This document shows, piece after piece, positions 1-8,764 of a stretch of DNA of 64,000 nt. Source of the stretch: Streptomyces wedmorensis (lineage in GTDB: Bacteria > Actinomycetota > Actinomycetes > Streptomycetales > Streptomycetaceae); assembly GCF_000716445.1 (NCBI RefSeq), contig NZ_JNWK01000014.1, positions 72,430-136,429 on the forward strand. The letters are read 5' to 3'. Each line of letters starts with the position of its first letter. The stretch's first letter is position 1. A program made the position numbers and the translations under genes. The notes under the pieces were generated by a model that ran no database searches, was not told the origin of the DNA, and was given only the letters and a program-made list of their open reading frames with translations.

Positions 1-2
1 GG

Positions 3-3000
3 GCGGTCCCGACGAAGGGCGACGTCAGCTCCAGCCAGCGGGTCACCGGCTACAGCGGCACCACCCCGGTCCTGCAGACCACCACGAGCAGCGACTACGA
101 CGTCCACGGCCGCGTCACGGCGGTCCAGGACGCCAGGAACAACCGGACCACCACCTCCTACACCCCCGCCACCGGCGGGCCGGTCACGGGAATGAAGGTC
201 ACCACCCCGCCCGCCGTCACCGGCGGCACCGGGCAGACCACCTCGTCGTCGGTCGACCCCGCCTGGGGTCTGGTCACCGCCACGACCGACGCCAACAACC
301 AGCGCACCGACCTGGCCTACGACGCGCTCGGCCGCCTCGTCAAGGTGTGGCTCCCGGGCCGCGCCAAGGCCACCGACATCCCCAACACCGAGTACGCGTA
401 CGACATCAACGCGGACGCGGCCACCGTCGTCACCACCCGGACGCTGAAGCCCAACGGCAACGTCTCGGTCTCCCACCAGCTGTACGACGGGCTCCTGCGC
501 GCCCGCCAGACCCAGACCCCCACCCCCAACACCGGGCGGGTCCTGAACCTCGTCGAGTACGACTCGCGGGGCCTGGCGGTCGTCCAGCACGGCCCGTTCT
601 ACAACCTGGACGACCCCGGCACGACCGTCGTCGAGCCGCAGTTCGCGGTCGGCGGCAACCCGCCGGCCACCGAGACCGTCTACGACGGCGCGGGCCGTGC
701 CACGGCCTCCGTCTTCAAGGTCGGCGGCGCCGAGAAGTGGCGCACCCGGACCGTCTTCCACGGCGACTGCACGGACAGCGACCCGCCCACCGGCGGCACT
801 CCGACGCGTGTCTGCACCGACGCCCAGGGGCGCCGGGTCTCGCTCACCGAGTACGAGTCCGACTCCGTCTCCGGCACCGGGCTCACCACCACCTACGCCT
901 ACGACAAGGCCGGCCGTCTCTCCTCGGTCAAGGACCCGACGGCCAAGAACGAGTGGAAGTGGACCTACGACGCCCTCGGCCGGCAGCGCACCGCTGACGA
1001 CCCGGACAAGGGCCTCAGCACGATGGCGTACGACGAGCTGGACCGTCTCACCACCGCGACGGATCCGCTCGGTGTCGCCGTCACCTACCACTACGACAAC
1101 CTCGGCCGCACCACCAAGATCACCAAGGGGGGCGAGACCCTCAACTCCTGGGTCTACGACACCCTCCCCAACGGAATCGGCCGGGTCACCTCCGCCTCCA
1201 CCTTCAGCGGGGGCAACGAGTACAAGTCCGCCGTCAACAGCTACGACGTCAACGGACACCCCACCTCCACCGCGGTGGTCATCCCGGCGGCCGAGGGCAG
1301 GCTCGCCGGCACCTACACCACCACCGCGACCTACAAGGCCGACGGCTCCGTGTCCGGCGTGACCGTCCCGGCGGCGGGACCGCTCCCGTCGGAGAAGATC
1401 ACCACCGGCTACGACCTCACGGGCCTGCCGGTCTTCACCTACGGCACCACCGACTACGTCAGGGAGACCCGCTACTCGAACTTCGGCGAGACCGAACAGC
1501 TCACCCTCGGCGTCTCCAGCGCCGCCAAGCAGACCTGGCTGACCAACTTCCACGAGGACGGCACCCGCCGCCTCACCGGCAGCCGGATCGACCGCGAGTC
1601 GATCGCCAACCCCGACGTCGACGCCACCTACGTCTACGACGCGGCCGGCAACATCAAGACCATCGCGGACGCGCCCGCGGGCAAGACCGCGGACGTCCAG
1701 TGCTTCCAGTACGACTACCTGCGCCGGCTCAAGACGGCGTGGAGCCAGACCTCCGCCACCTGCGAGGCGCCCCCGGCGGCGAACAGCGTCATCGGCGGCC
1801 CGGCCCCGTACTGGCACTCCTACGAGTACGACACCGCGGGCAACCGCACCAAGGAGATCCGCAACCCCGTCAACCCGGCGGCCGGCGGAGCCTCCGCCCT
1901 GCGGGTCACCACCACCGCCGCGATGCCCGCGGCCGGCGCCGACCGCCCGCACGCCCTGCCCACCGCAGCGGTCGCCACCGAGACCGTGAACAGCGCGGGA
2001 ACGGTCACCGCGAGGACCGACACCACCCAGAGCCACGCCTACGACGCGGCGGGCAAGACCGTCCGCCGCACCAAGGCGGCCACCGCTCTGAGCCCGGCCG
2101 TCGACCAGCTGCTGCGCTGGGACGCCGTGGGCAGGCTCGCCGGCACCTCCAAGGCGGGGGAGAAGGGCACGGTCACCGGAAACGGCGGCCTCTGCCTCGA
2201 CCTCAAGGGTGGCGCGACCGCCTCCGGCACCGTGATCCAGGGCCTGACCTGCGCCTCCGGCAGTACCGCGCAGGCCTGGGAGCTCAACAAGGACGAGCAG
2301 CTCGCCGCCCTCGGCGTCTGCGCCGTCCCCAACGGCACCACCAGCGGCAGCGCGATCCTCGCCCGCCCCTGCTCCTCCACCGACGCCACGCAGAAGTGGA
2401 AGATCCAGGACAACGGCACCGTCAAGCACACCGCCACCGGCCTGTGCCTGACCCTGACCGCCACCACCAGCGGCACCGCGGCCACCGCCGTCACCTGCTC
2501 CACCTCCGCGACCCAGCGGTGGAGCTTCGCCAAGCACACGACCAACGTCTACGGCTCCGACGGCAACCGGCTGATCCGCAAGGAGTACGGCAAGGCGACG
2601 CTGTACCTCGGCACCACCGAGCTCACCGTCGACACCAAGAACACCGCCGCCACCACGGACGACACCACCAGCGCCGTCCGCTACTACCGCCACGGCGGCA
2701 GGACCGTCGCCGTCCGCAGCTCCACCACCCAGGTGCACTGGCTCGCCGGCGGCCTCAACGGCACCGCCGAGCTCGTCATCGACGCGGTGGGCGCGGGCCA
2801 GACCGTCACCCAACGCCGCACCCTGCCGTTCGGCGAGGTCCGCGGCGCCAACCCGTCGACGTGGCCGGGGCAGCAGGGCTTCGTCGGGGCGGTCAACGAC
2901 CCCGGCTCCGGCCTGGTCCACATGGGCGCCCGTCAGTACGACCCGGCCCTCGGCCGGTTCCTCTCGGTCGACCCGGTCCTTGACCTGTCCGACCCGCAGC

Positions 3001-3938
3001 ACCTGAACCCGTACGCGTACGGGCGCAACAACCCGGTCATGTTCCCCGACCCCACGGGCCTGTGGTGGGGCTGGTCCGACTGGGGCCACGCCGCGCTCGA
3101 CGTCGTCGGCCTGGTGCCGGTCGTCGGCGAGGCCGCCGACATCGCCAACGGCATCTGGTACACCGCCGAGGGCAACTACGTCGACGCGGGTCTGTCCTTC
3201 TCCTCCGCGATCCCGATCGTCGGATACGGCGCGAGCGCCGCCAAGGGTGCGAAGTACGTCGACGAGGGCATCGAGGCGGTCCAGGCGGTCACCAAGACCA
3301 CCGACAAGGCCGCCGACGCCAAGGGCGCGGCCAACGCCGCCGACAACGTCACCCCGCCGGCCACACCCAAGCCCAAGGAGGCACCCAAGCCCGACCCGCC
3401 GGCCAAGCCCAAGGACGACGCCGGCAGCGGCTCGGGGACCAAGGGCGACGGAGCCGGCGGCAAGAAGGACGGCGACGGCGGTGGCGGCGGCGGAGACGAA
3501 GGGGAAACCCTCTTCCGCGGCACCACCAAGAACTACGGTGGAGGCGCCGGAACCAAGACGAGCGGTTCCACCCCGTCGAGCTGGCACCCCGGAGTCGCCA
3601 CCGCCTACGCGGTGCACTCCGCCAGCCGGGGCTCCGACGCGGTCGTCCACGTGATCCCCTCGTCGAACCTCCAGCGCGCCGGAATCGAGACCGAACGGTA
3701 CTGGGGCTCCCTGCCCCAGGACCGCGAAGTGGTCATCAACGCGCTGCCGGGCGACGTGGCGAACGCCGCCTCGCTGTCCATTCCCGTGGACCGCGCCCGG
3801 GAGATTCTCAGCGGAATCGGAATCGACATCCCAGCGCATCTACCCGATCCGAAATCACTCGACGAGTTCCTCAAACTCGATCTGCCCGACATGACGCCGG
3901 GGCAGATTTCGGACTTCGTCCAGCAGGCGTCCCGATGA
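3..3938 (+). CDS. RHS/YD-repeat polymorphic toxin with ADP-ribosyltransferase-like C-terminus (5' partial)
   Basis: The frame is open from the first bases, so the N-terminus lies outside the window; about 1311 residues are visible. Many YD-repeat units (YDxxGR..) fill the first 2 kb. Around nt 2160-2540 a ricin-type beta-trefoil with repeated QxW-like motifs (AQAW, TQKW, TQRW) interrupts the YD shell. The RHS core motif (ARQYDPALGRFLSVDP, then NPYAYGRNNPV) lies near nt 2925-3040. After it come a hydrophobic pretoxin stretch, a Pro/Lys/Gly-rich linker (nt 3350-3500) and a variable tip of about 140 residues. The tip has LFRGT, a later SSWHPGVATAYA segment and DREVVI, the R / S-T / E order of ADP-ribosyltransferase toxins. 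Known RHS proteins encase and deliver such C-terminal toxins. The ART assignment is by motif only. Confidence 0.85.
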   Translation, partial: AVPTKGDVSSSQRVTGYSGTTPVLQTTTSSDYDVHGRVTAVQDARNNRTTTSYTPATGGPVTGMKVTTPPAVTGGTGQTTSSSVDPAWGLVTATTDANNQRTDLAYDALGRLVKVWLPGRAKATDIPNTEYAYDINADAATVVTTRTLKPNGNVSVSHQLYDGLLRARQTQTPTPNTGRVLNLVEYDSRGLAVVQHGPFYNLDDPGTTVVEPQFAVGGNPPATETVYDGAGRATASVFKVGGAEKWRTRTVFHGDCTDSDPPTGGTPTRVCTDAQGRRVSLTEYESDSVSGTGLTTTYAYDKAGRLSSVKDPTAKNEWKWTYDALGRQRTADDPDKGLSTMAYDELDRLTTATDPLGVAVTYHYDNLGRTTKITKGGETLNSWVYDTLPNGIGRVTSASTFSGGNEYKSAVNSYDVNGHPTSTAVVIPAAEGRLAGTYTTTATYKADGSVSGVTVPAAGPLPSEKITTGYDLTGLPVFTYGTTDYVRETRYSNFGETEQLTLGVSSAAKQTWLTNFHEDGTRRLTGSRIDRESIANPDVDATYVYDAAGNIKTIADAPAGKTADVQCFQYDYLRRLKTAWSQTSATCEAPPAANSVIGGPAPYWHSYEYDTAGNRTKEIRNPVNPAAGGASALRVTTTAAMPAAGADRPHALPTAAVATETVNSAGTVTARTDTTQSHAYDAAGKTVRRTKAATALSPAVDQLLRWDAVGRLAGTSKAGEKGTVTGNGGLCLDLKGGATASGTVIQGLTCASGSTAQAWELNKDEQLAALGVCAVPNGTTSGSAILARPCSSTDATQKWKIQDNGTVKHTATGLCLTLTATTSGTAATAVTCSTSATQRWSFAKHTTNVYGSDGNRLIRKEYGKATLYLGTTELTVDTKNTAATTDDTTSAVRYYRHGGRTVAVRSSTTQVHWLAGGLNGTAELVIDAVGAGQTVTQRRTLPFGEVRGANPSTWPGQQGFVGAVNDPGSGLVHMGARQYDPALGRFLSVDPVLDLSDPQHLNPYAYGRNNPVMFPDPTGLWWGWSDWGHAALDVVGLVPVVGEAADIANGIWYTAEGNYVDAGLSFSSAIPIVGYGASAAKGAKYVDEGIEAVQAVTKTTDKAADAKGAANAADNVTPPATPKPKEAPKPDPPAKPKDDAGSGSGTKGDGAGGKKDGDGGGGGGDEGETLFRGTTKNYGGGAGTKTSGSTPSSWHPGVATAYAVHSASRGSDAVVHVIPSSNLQRAGIETERYWGSLPQDREVVINALPGDVANAASLSIPVDRAREILSGIGIDIPAHLPDPKSLDEFLKLDLPDMTPGQISDFVQQASR

Positions 3939-3959
3939 TAGGCTGCAAGGCCTGAATCC

Positions 3960-3997
3960 CCAGCCGTGCGGTCGTTCTGCGACGACCGCACGGCTGG
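3960..3997 (+). terminator. Rho-independent-type hairpin after the RHS gene
   Basis: A perfect 16-bp stem (arms 3960-3975 and 3982-3997) encloses a 6-nt loop. It starts 21 nt after the RHS stop codon and separates that gene from the next one. There is no clear U-tract, which is usual for Streptomyces terminators. Confidence 0.85.
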
Positions 3998-4032
3998 CTT
4001 CTGTCGACCATGAAGTGATGTAAGGATTCACG

Positions 4033-4875
4033 ATGGAAAGCGATGTCCAGGAGGAATTCCCCCGGCGCCTCCGAGAGCTCTGGACCAGGTCCGGCCTTTC
4101 GCTCGAAGACCTCCTGGCCTTCGGCCGCAGGCCGAGGGTAGGCGGCGAGGACTGGACCGAGACCGAGGTCCGCTCCTGGCTCGAAGGATCAGCCCTCCCG
4201 GCGAAGGACTGGCAGTTCCGCCTCCTCGTCGAACACCTGGAGGAGACTGCGCGATCCCGGAACTCCGACCACGTCGGGAATTCCGTCGAATCCTGGTACA
4301 TGCTGTACTGGCACGCCGTCGCGGCCCGCCATGGCGTTCCTCCGAGAAAACGGTCGGGAACCCCTCCGCGCACCGCGCGGGAACGCGACAGAAGAAGCTC
4401 GCTGGCTTTCCTGAGCGACTGGCGATGGAAAGCCGACTGGTTCTCCGCCCTGCGGAAGGCGGAACACTTCGACCGCGTACCCGAAGACGTCGCCTCGTCC
4501 CTCTGGGGATGCCTCCAGCGGCACGGTTACCGCCTCCCCGTCGCCTACGCCGACGGCGAGGTCGACCCCACCACGGCGTTCTTCGCCGACACGGAGCTGG
4601 AACGCGCACACGAGCGCCTGCTCACCGCGCTGAAGCGCTTCGCATCCCACTCGGACGCCCTGGTCCGGGACACCCCGGACCACCCCGACGTGCTCGTCCT
4701 CCCCGCCTCCCTCGAAGGCCGGCACGAGGCCGCCCGCGGCATGCGAACGGCGGCCGACGCGATGCTCTCGGCCTACTTCGCCCTCGTGGAACTCATCAGG
4801 GACCGCCACCTGGTCGACGACACCTTCCGCTTCGAACCGACCGAGTACGGCAAGCTCGCCGCGTTCCCCGCCTGA
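4033..4875 (+). CDS. Hypothetical protein, HTH-like N-terminus; candidate RHS immunity protein
   Basis: This encodes 280 aa from an ATG preceded by AAGGA at 4022-4026. I do not recognise the family. The first 50 residues (RLRELWTRSGLSLEDL, then TETEVRSWLEG) resemble the XRE-like start found in many Streptomyces proteins, but the rest is alpha-helical, Trp-rich and unlike a regulator. No signal peptide or membrane segment is visible. It directly follows the toxin gene, the usual place for an RHS immunity gene, but the strong hairpin between them means it is probably transcribed separately. Immunity is an inference from position only. Confidence 0.6.
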   Translation: MESDVQEEFPRRLRELWTRSGLSLEDLLAFGRRPRVGGEDWTETEVRSWLEGSALPAKDWQFRLLVEHLEETARSRNSDHVGNSVESWYMLYWHAVAARHGVPPRKRSGTPPRTARERDRRSSLAFLSDWRWKADWFSALRKAEHFDRVPEDVASSLWGCLQRHGYRLPVAYADGEVDPTTAFFADTELERAHERLLTALKRFASHSDALVRDTPDHPDVLVLPASLEGRHEAARGMRTAADAMLSAYFALVELIRDRHLVDDTFRFEPTEYGKLAAFPA

Positions 4876-4937
4876 TTTCAGCGGGACTACGGCGCGTCCG
4901 GCGGATCAGGGCCGGTTCGTCCATGCCCGGGGTCTCT

Positions 4938-4990
4938 TGACAGGCCCTTCTCGTGCTTTCAAACTCTTCCCAACACCCCGCGTTAACGTA
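4938..4990 (+). promoter_or_regulatory. Possible promoter/operator region upstream of the GH43 gene
   Basis: The 343-nt gap 4876-5218 has no gene. It contains a consensus-like TTGACA at 4938-4943, followed about 17 nt later by an A/T-richer stretch, and the palindrome CGTTAACG at 4981-4988 inside an unusually AT-rich patch. This could be a sigma-70-type promoter with a LacI-family-like operator for the secreted glycosidase. The assignment is weak. Confidence 0.3.
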
Positions 4991-5218
4991 AACAAGACGA
5001 GGCGACACGCAGCCGTAACACGGCGGCCACCTCCCTCCGCACGGGCCGCGTTGCTCTGACCGTCATTCCGCATCCACGGGTCCGGTCGGCCATCGCCTTC
5101 GCGTACACCTCCTCTGTATGCATCCACTCGCTCAACCCACCCCCCTCGCAGGCACATCCGGTTCGCCGTGGACGGCACGTCGTCCGTGTCGGATCCGCAC
5201 AGCAAGAGGCAAGTGATC

Positions 5219-6670
5219 ATGTCGCGTACAAGAACCGGGGCATCGGTGGTCTTCGCCGCTCTGTCCGCTCTCCTCCTGTCCCTCGTCGGTGCCATGGGTA
5301 CGGCTCATGCCGCGTCGGTGTCCGTCTCCAATGCCACCCAGTTCACCGATCCGGCGGGAAATCCCGTTCACGCTCATGGCGGTGGGGTCGTGAAGGTGGG
5401 TGAGTACTACTACTGGTTCGGCGAGGACCGCAATGCCGACAACAGCTTCCGGTACGTGTCGGCCTACCGCTCGACGGACCTGAAGACGTGGGAGTTCCGC
5501 AACCACGTCCTCAGCCAGGAGACCGATCCGGAGCTCCAGGGCGCCAACATCGAGCGGCCCAAGGTCATGTACAACGCTTCGACCGGGCAGTTCGTGATGT
5601 GGATGCACAAGGAGGGGAGCGCCACGGACTACTCCGAGGCGCGTGCTGCCGTGGCGGTCTCCTCGACCGTCGACGGTGACTACTCCTGGCGTGGCAGTTT
5701 CCGTCCGCTGGGTCACATGTCCCGGGACATCACGACCTTCGTCGACACCGACGGCGCGGGATACATGATCTCCGCGGCCAACGAGAACGCCGACCTGCAC
5801 GTCTACCGTCTCACGGCCGACTACACGGGTATCGCCGCCCAGGTGCAGAAGCTGTGGGCGGGGCAGTCGCGAGAGGCTCCCGCGATGTTCAAGCGCAACG
5901 GCGTGTACTTCCTGCTCACCTCCGGTGCCACGGGCTGGGCGCCCAACCAGCAGAAGTACGCCACCGCCACGAGCGTCACCGGCAGCTGGAGCGGCCTGAA
6001 GGACGTCGGCAACTCCACCACCTACCGGAGCCAGACGGCCTACGTCCTCCCGGTGCAGGGGACCAGCGGGACGAGCTACCTCTACATGGGCGACCGTTGG
6101 GGCAATTCCATGGGCGGCATGGTCCAGGACTCCCAGTACGTCTGGCTTCCGCTGAAGTTCCCCACCAAGACCACCATGACCATGGACTACTCGCCCAAGA
6201 TCACGATCGACGCCGCCGCCGGCAAGGTCACCGGAATGAACGTGATCTGGGAGACCCTGTCGGTCCGCAGCAGCGGCAAGTGCGCCGACGTCTCCAACTT
6301 CGACTCCGCCGACGGCGCTGCGATCGTCCAGTGGGGCTGCGGTGGAGACATCAACCAGCAGTACTGGTTCAAGGACGTCGGCACCAGCGGCTACGTCCAG
6401 ATCATGGCCCGCAACAGCGGCAAGTGCCTCGAGGTGAGCGGAGCGTCCACCGAGGACGGCGCGCCGGTCGTCCAGAAGACGTGCGGCTCCGTGAAGTCCC
6501 AGCACTGGAAGATCGAGCCGACGGGTGACGCCGGCTACAGCCAGCTGGTCGCCCGACTCGGCGGCAAGTGCCTCGACGTCGCGGACTACTCGTACGCCGA
6601 CGGCGCCAAGCTCGACCAGTGGACCTGCAACAGCGGGCAGAACCAGCAGTGGATCCGGACCATCGCCTGA
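5219..6670 (+). CDS. Secreted GH43-family glycosidase (exo-beta-1,3-galactanase-like) with ricin B lectin domain
   Basis: This encodes 483 aa. I chose the ATG at 5219 because AGAGG lies 9 nt upstream and a clean signal peptide follows (basic MSRTRT, hydrophobic core, AHA cleavage site). The catalytic domain (about residues 32-350) has HAHGGGVV, YYWFGE, ERPKVMYN, MSRDITTFVDTDG and YSPKITI, the pattern of the GH43 five-bladed propellers most like subfamily 24 exo-beta-1,3-galactanases. The C-terminal 125 residues are a CBM13/ricin-type trefoil with three repeats carrying SGKC and QxW elements. The likely role is extracellular attack on arabinogalactan-type side-stripped chains. The exact substrate is an inference from family resemblance. 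Confidence 0.85.
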   Translation: MSRTRTGASVVFAALSALLLSLVGAMGTAHAASVSVSNATQFTDPAGNPVHAHGGGVVKVGEYYYWFGEDRNADNSFRYVSAYRSTDLKTWEFRNHVLSQETDPELQGANIERPKVMYNASTGQFVMWMHKEGSATDYSEARAAVAVSSTVDGDYSWRGSFRPLGHMSRDITTFVDTDGAGYMISAANENADLHVYRLTADYTGIAAQVQKLWAGQSREAPAMFKRNGVYFLLTSGATGWAPNQQKYATATSVTGSWSGLKDVGNSTTYRSQTAYVLPVQGTSGTSYLYMGDRWGNSMGGMVQDSQYVWLPLKFPTKTTMTMDYSPKITIDAAAGKVTGMNVIWETLSVRSSGKCADVSNFDSADGAAIVQWGCGGDINQQYWFKDVGTSGYVQIMARNSGKCLEVSGASTEDGAPVVQKTCGSVKSQHWKIEPTGDAGYSQLVARLGGKCLDVADYSYADGAKLDQWTCNSGQNQQWIRTIA

Positions 6671-6685
6671 CGGTCGGACCCCTTC

Positions 6686-6722
6686 CGAGTGCCCCTCCAC
6701 CCTCGCGGTGGAGGGGCACTCG
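6686..6722 (+). terminator. Hairpin terminator after the GH43 gene
   Basis: A perfect 16-bp stem (arms 6686-6701 and 6707-6722) with a 5-nt loop begins 15 nt after the stop codon. Confidence 0.85.
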
Positions 6723-6904
6723 TCTGTGCGTGGGCGATGACTTCAAGTGATTACAAAAGCGTAACGGGTCTGAACCAAGAGTCGCCGACTGTTCACCTGC
6801 GATGAGTTTTGAGGAAATCTGCTGATCCTTGGCCGGGCTCAGGCTCATCAACGCCCGGCCGAGACGGCCGTGCACCCCAACCACAGTCATTCCAAGGAGC
6901 TTTC

Positions 6905-8419
6905 GTGCGCCTGTCCCGTTCTGTTCGCGCTGCCCTCGCGGGCACCGTCGCGGTAGCCGTGCTGCCGCTTGCCGCCTCCGCCCATGCGGCGAGCGCCGAG
7001 GAGGGGGCGACCGCCGGCGCCGCCGCGGTCGTCAAGCAGCCCAAGTCGCTGGTGATCGGTATCGACGGCGCGACCTTCGCCAAGTTCGAGAAGGCGAAGA
7101 TGCCCAGGGTCAAGGGCCTCATGGCGGCCGGCATGACCGCCACCAGCAACCTCTACGCGAACCCGATGGCCCCCACCTCCTCGGGCCCGGGCTGGTCGAC
7201 CATCGCCACCGGCACCTGGCCCGACAAGCACAAGGTCGTCGACAACAGCTTCACCGGCGCCCGGTACGACCTCTACCCCGACTACGCCACCCGGCTGGAG
7301 AGCGCCGACGCCGCGCTCGACACCCTGGTCGTGGGCACCTGGGGCCCGATCCCCACCACCGTCTTCGGGCCCGCCGTCGACACCCGCCTCGGCGGCGTCA
7401 GCGACGCGGACACCACGGCCACCGCCGTCTCCCGGCTCACGACCACCGACGCGGACGCCACCTTCGTCCACCTCGACGAGGTCGACGGCGCCGGCCACTA
7501 CTACGGCACCGAGCACCGGGCCTACCTGGACGCCCTGAACGTCGCCGACACCCAGATCGGCCGGATCCTCGACGCCGTCACCTCCCGTACCACGTACGCC
7601 GACGAGGACTGGCAGATCGTCATCACGGCCGACCACGGCCACGCGCCCGGAGGAGGTCACGGCGGGAACACGCCCGCCGAGCGTCAGACGTTCGTCATCG
7701 CCAAGGGCACCGGCTTCGCCCCGGGCTCGGTCCGCCACGACGTCAAGGTCGCCGACATCGCGCCGACCGTCCTCTCCCACTTCGGAGTCGTCCCCGACCC
7801 GGCATGGCAGCTCGACGGCAAGGCCATCGGAAGCCTCGCGCCCGACGCGTTCGACGCGCTGCGCCCCGCGCTGAACACCCGGGTCGACGAACTCGCCCTG
7901 TCGTCCACGCTCAAGGGCTGGACGACCACCGCGCCCAGCGGCTGGACCGTCGACAACTCCGCCATGCCCACCGGCGGCGTGACCGAGTGGCGCGGCTGGT
8001 CCTTCGCGACCGACGAGTTCTGGACCAACACGGACCGGGGCCAGGGACGCGAGACCAACGTCCGGGCGCGCAACGTCTTCGCCGTCGCCGATTCCGACGA
8101 GTGGGACGACAAGGCCCACGGGGCCGGACAGTTCGACTCCACCCTCGTCAGCCCGGCCTTCGCCGTGACCGGCGGTGCGACGGCGACCGTCTCGTACGCG
8201 ACGAACTACAAGGTGGACGGCCCGCAGACCGGAGACGTGTACGTCTCCTTCGACGGCGGCCCCCAGCAGCTCCTGCAGTCCTACCGCGCGGACCGCAACG
8301 CCTTCGAGAAGCTCACCGTCACCGTCCCGGCCGGCGCCGCCACCGCCCGCCTGTCCTTCCGCTACACGGGCACCAACAGCGCCTTCTGGACGGTCGATCA
8401 GGTCACCCTGACCTCCTGA
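6905..8419 (+). CDS. Secreted alkaline-phosphatase-superfamily phosphodiesterase/pyrophosphatase-like enzyme
   Basis: This encodes 504 aa from a GTG 5 nt after AAGGAG (6894-6899). An upstream in-frame ATG lacks that site. A signal peptide (RLSRSVRAALAG, hydrophobic core, AHA) is followed by the type I phosphodiesterase/nucleotide pyrophosphatase fold. Visible metal or nucleophile motifs are VIGIDGATF, PTSSGPGWSTIATG (Ser/Thr nucleophile region), HLDEVDGAGHYYG and TADHGHAPGGGHGG. The last 170 residues form a beta-rich, jelly-roll-like accessory domain. The enzyme probably releases phosphate from extracellular phosphodiesters or nucleotides. It has its own promoter and terminator and no operon partner. 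Confidence 0.85.
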   Translation: MRLSRSVRAALAGTVAVAVLPLAASAHAASAEEGATAGAAAVVKQPKSLVIGIDGATFAKFEKAKMPRVKGLMAAGMTATSNLYANPMAPTSSGPGWSTIATGTWPDKHKVVDNSFTGARYDLYPDYATRLESADAALDTLVVGTWGPIPTTVFGPAVDTRLGGVSDADTTATAVSRLTTTDADATFVHLDEVDGAGHYYGTEHRAYLDALNVADTQIGRILDAVTSRTTYADEDWQIVITADHGHAPGGGHGGNTPAERQTFVIAKGTGFAPGSVRHDVKVADIAPTVLSHFGVVPDPAWQLDGKAIGSLAPDAFDALRPALNTRVDELALSSTLKGWTTTAPSGWTVDNSAMPTGGVTEWRGWSFATDEFWTNTDRGQGRETNVRARNVFAVADSDEWDDKAHGAGQFDSTLVSPAFAVTGGATATVSYATNYKVDGPQTGDVYVSFDGGPQQLLQSYRADRNAFEKLTVTVPAGAATARLSFRYTGTNSAFWTVDQVTLTS

Positions 8420-8450
8420 CGTCCCGGCGCGCCCAAGAGGCGTGCCAGGT

Positions 8451-8480
8451 GGTTACGCAGCCTTCTATGGTTGCGTAACC
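8451..8480 (+). terminator. Hairpin after the phosphatase gene
   Basis: Arms GGTTACGCA and TGCGTAACC, extended by further pairs to about 12 bp including one G-T, enclose a 6-nt loop 31 nt after the stop. It is less GC-rich than neighbouring terminators, so it could instead be an operator. Confidence 0.6.
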
Positions 8481-8618
8481 ATCGTCGTCTCGGCAAGGGA
8501 AAACGCCGAGAACTTCCCCTCTTGTCCTCCAGTTCGCAACGGGCCGTGCGCGCAAGGAAGCTACGGCCCGGTAAGCCTTGACGCCTGCACTCCGCTACTG
8601 CGACGGTTCGTTCGAAAG

Positions 8619-8661
8619 TGCTCGGTAGGCGGCCTGATCATGCATTACTGAGCATGATCAG
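8619..8661 (+). promoter_or_regulatory. Candidate operator upstream of the GH20 gene
   Basis: The gap 8420-8764 holds a perfect inverted repeat with 10-nt arms, CTGATCATGC (8634-8643) and GCATGATCAG (8652-8661). TTACTGAGC (8645-8653) overlaps its centre and TGCTCG lies just upstream (8619-8624). The same two short elements recur before the ABC sugar-binding gene and the ROK gene, suggesting shared control. Confidence 0.5.
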
Positions 8662-8764
8662 TGTTCTCAACTGTCCTTTCCAGTGTCGTCACCGCACTCC
8701 TGGCGTGATGCGCGTGTTCAGCCGCGCCCACAGGTGTGCGTCCCTTCCAACGAAGGAGTCATCC

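Noticed and set aside
192..194. ATG at 192 as start of the RHS gene
   Set aside because: The same frame is open to the window edge with YD-repeat sequence upstream, so the gene starts before the window.
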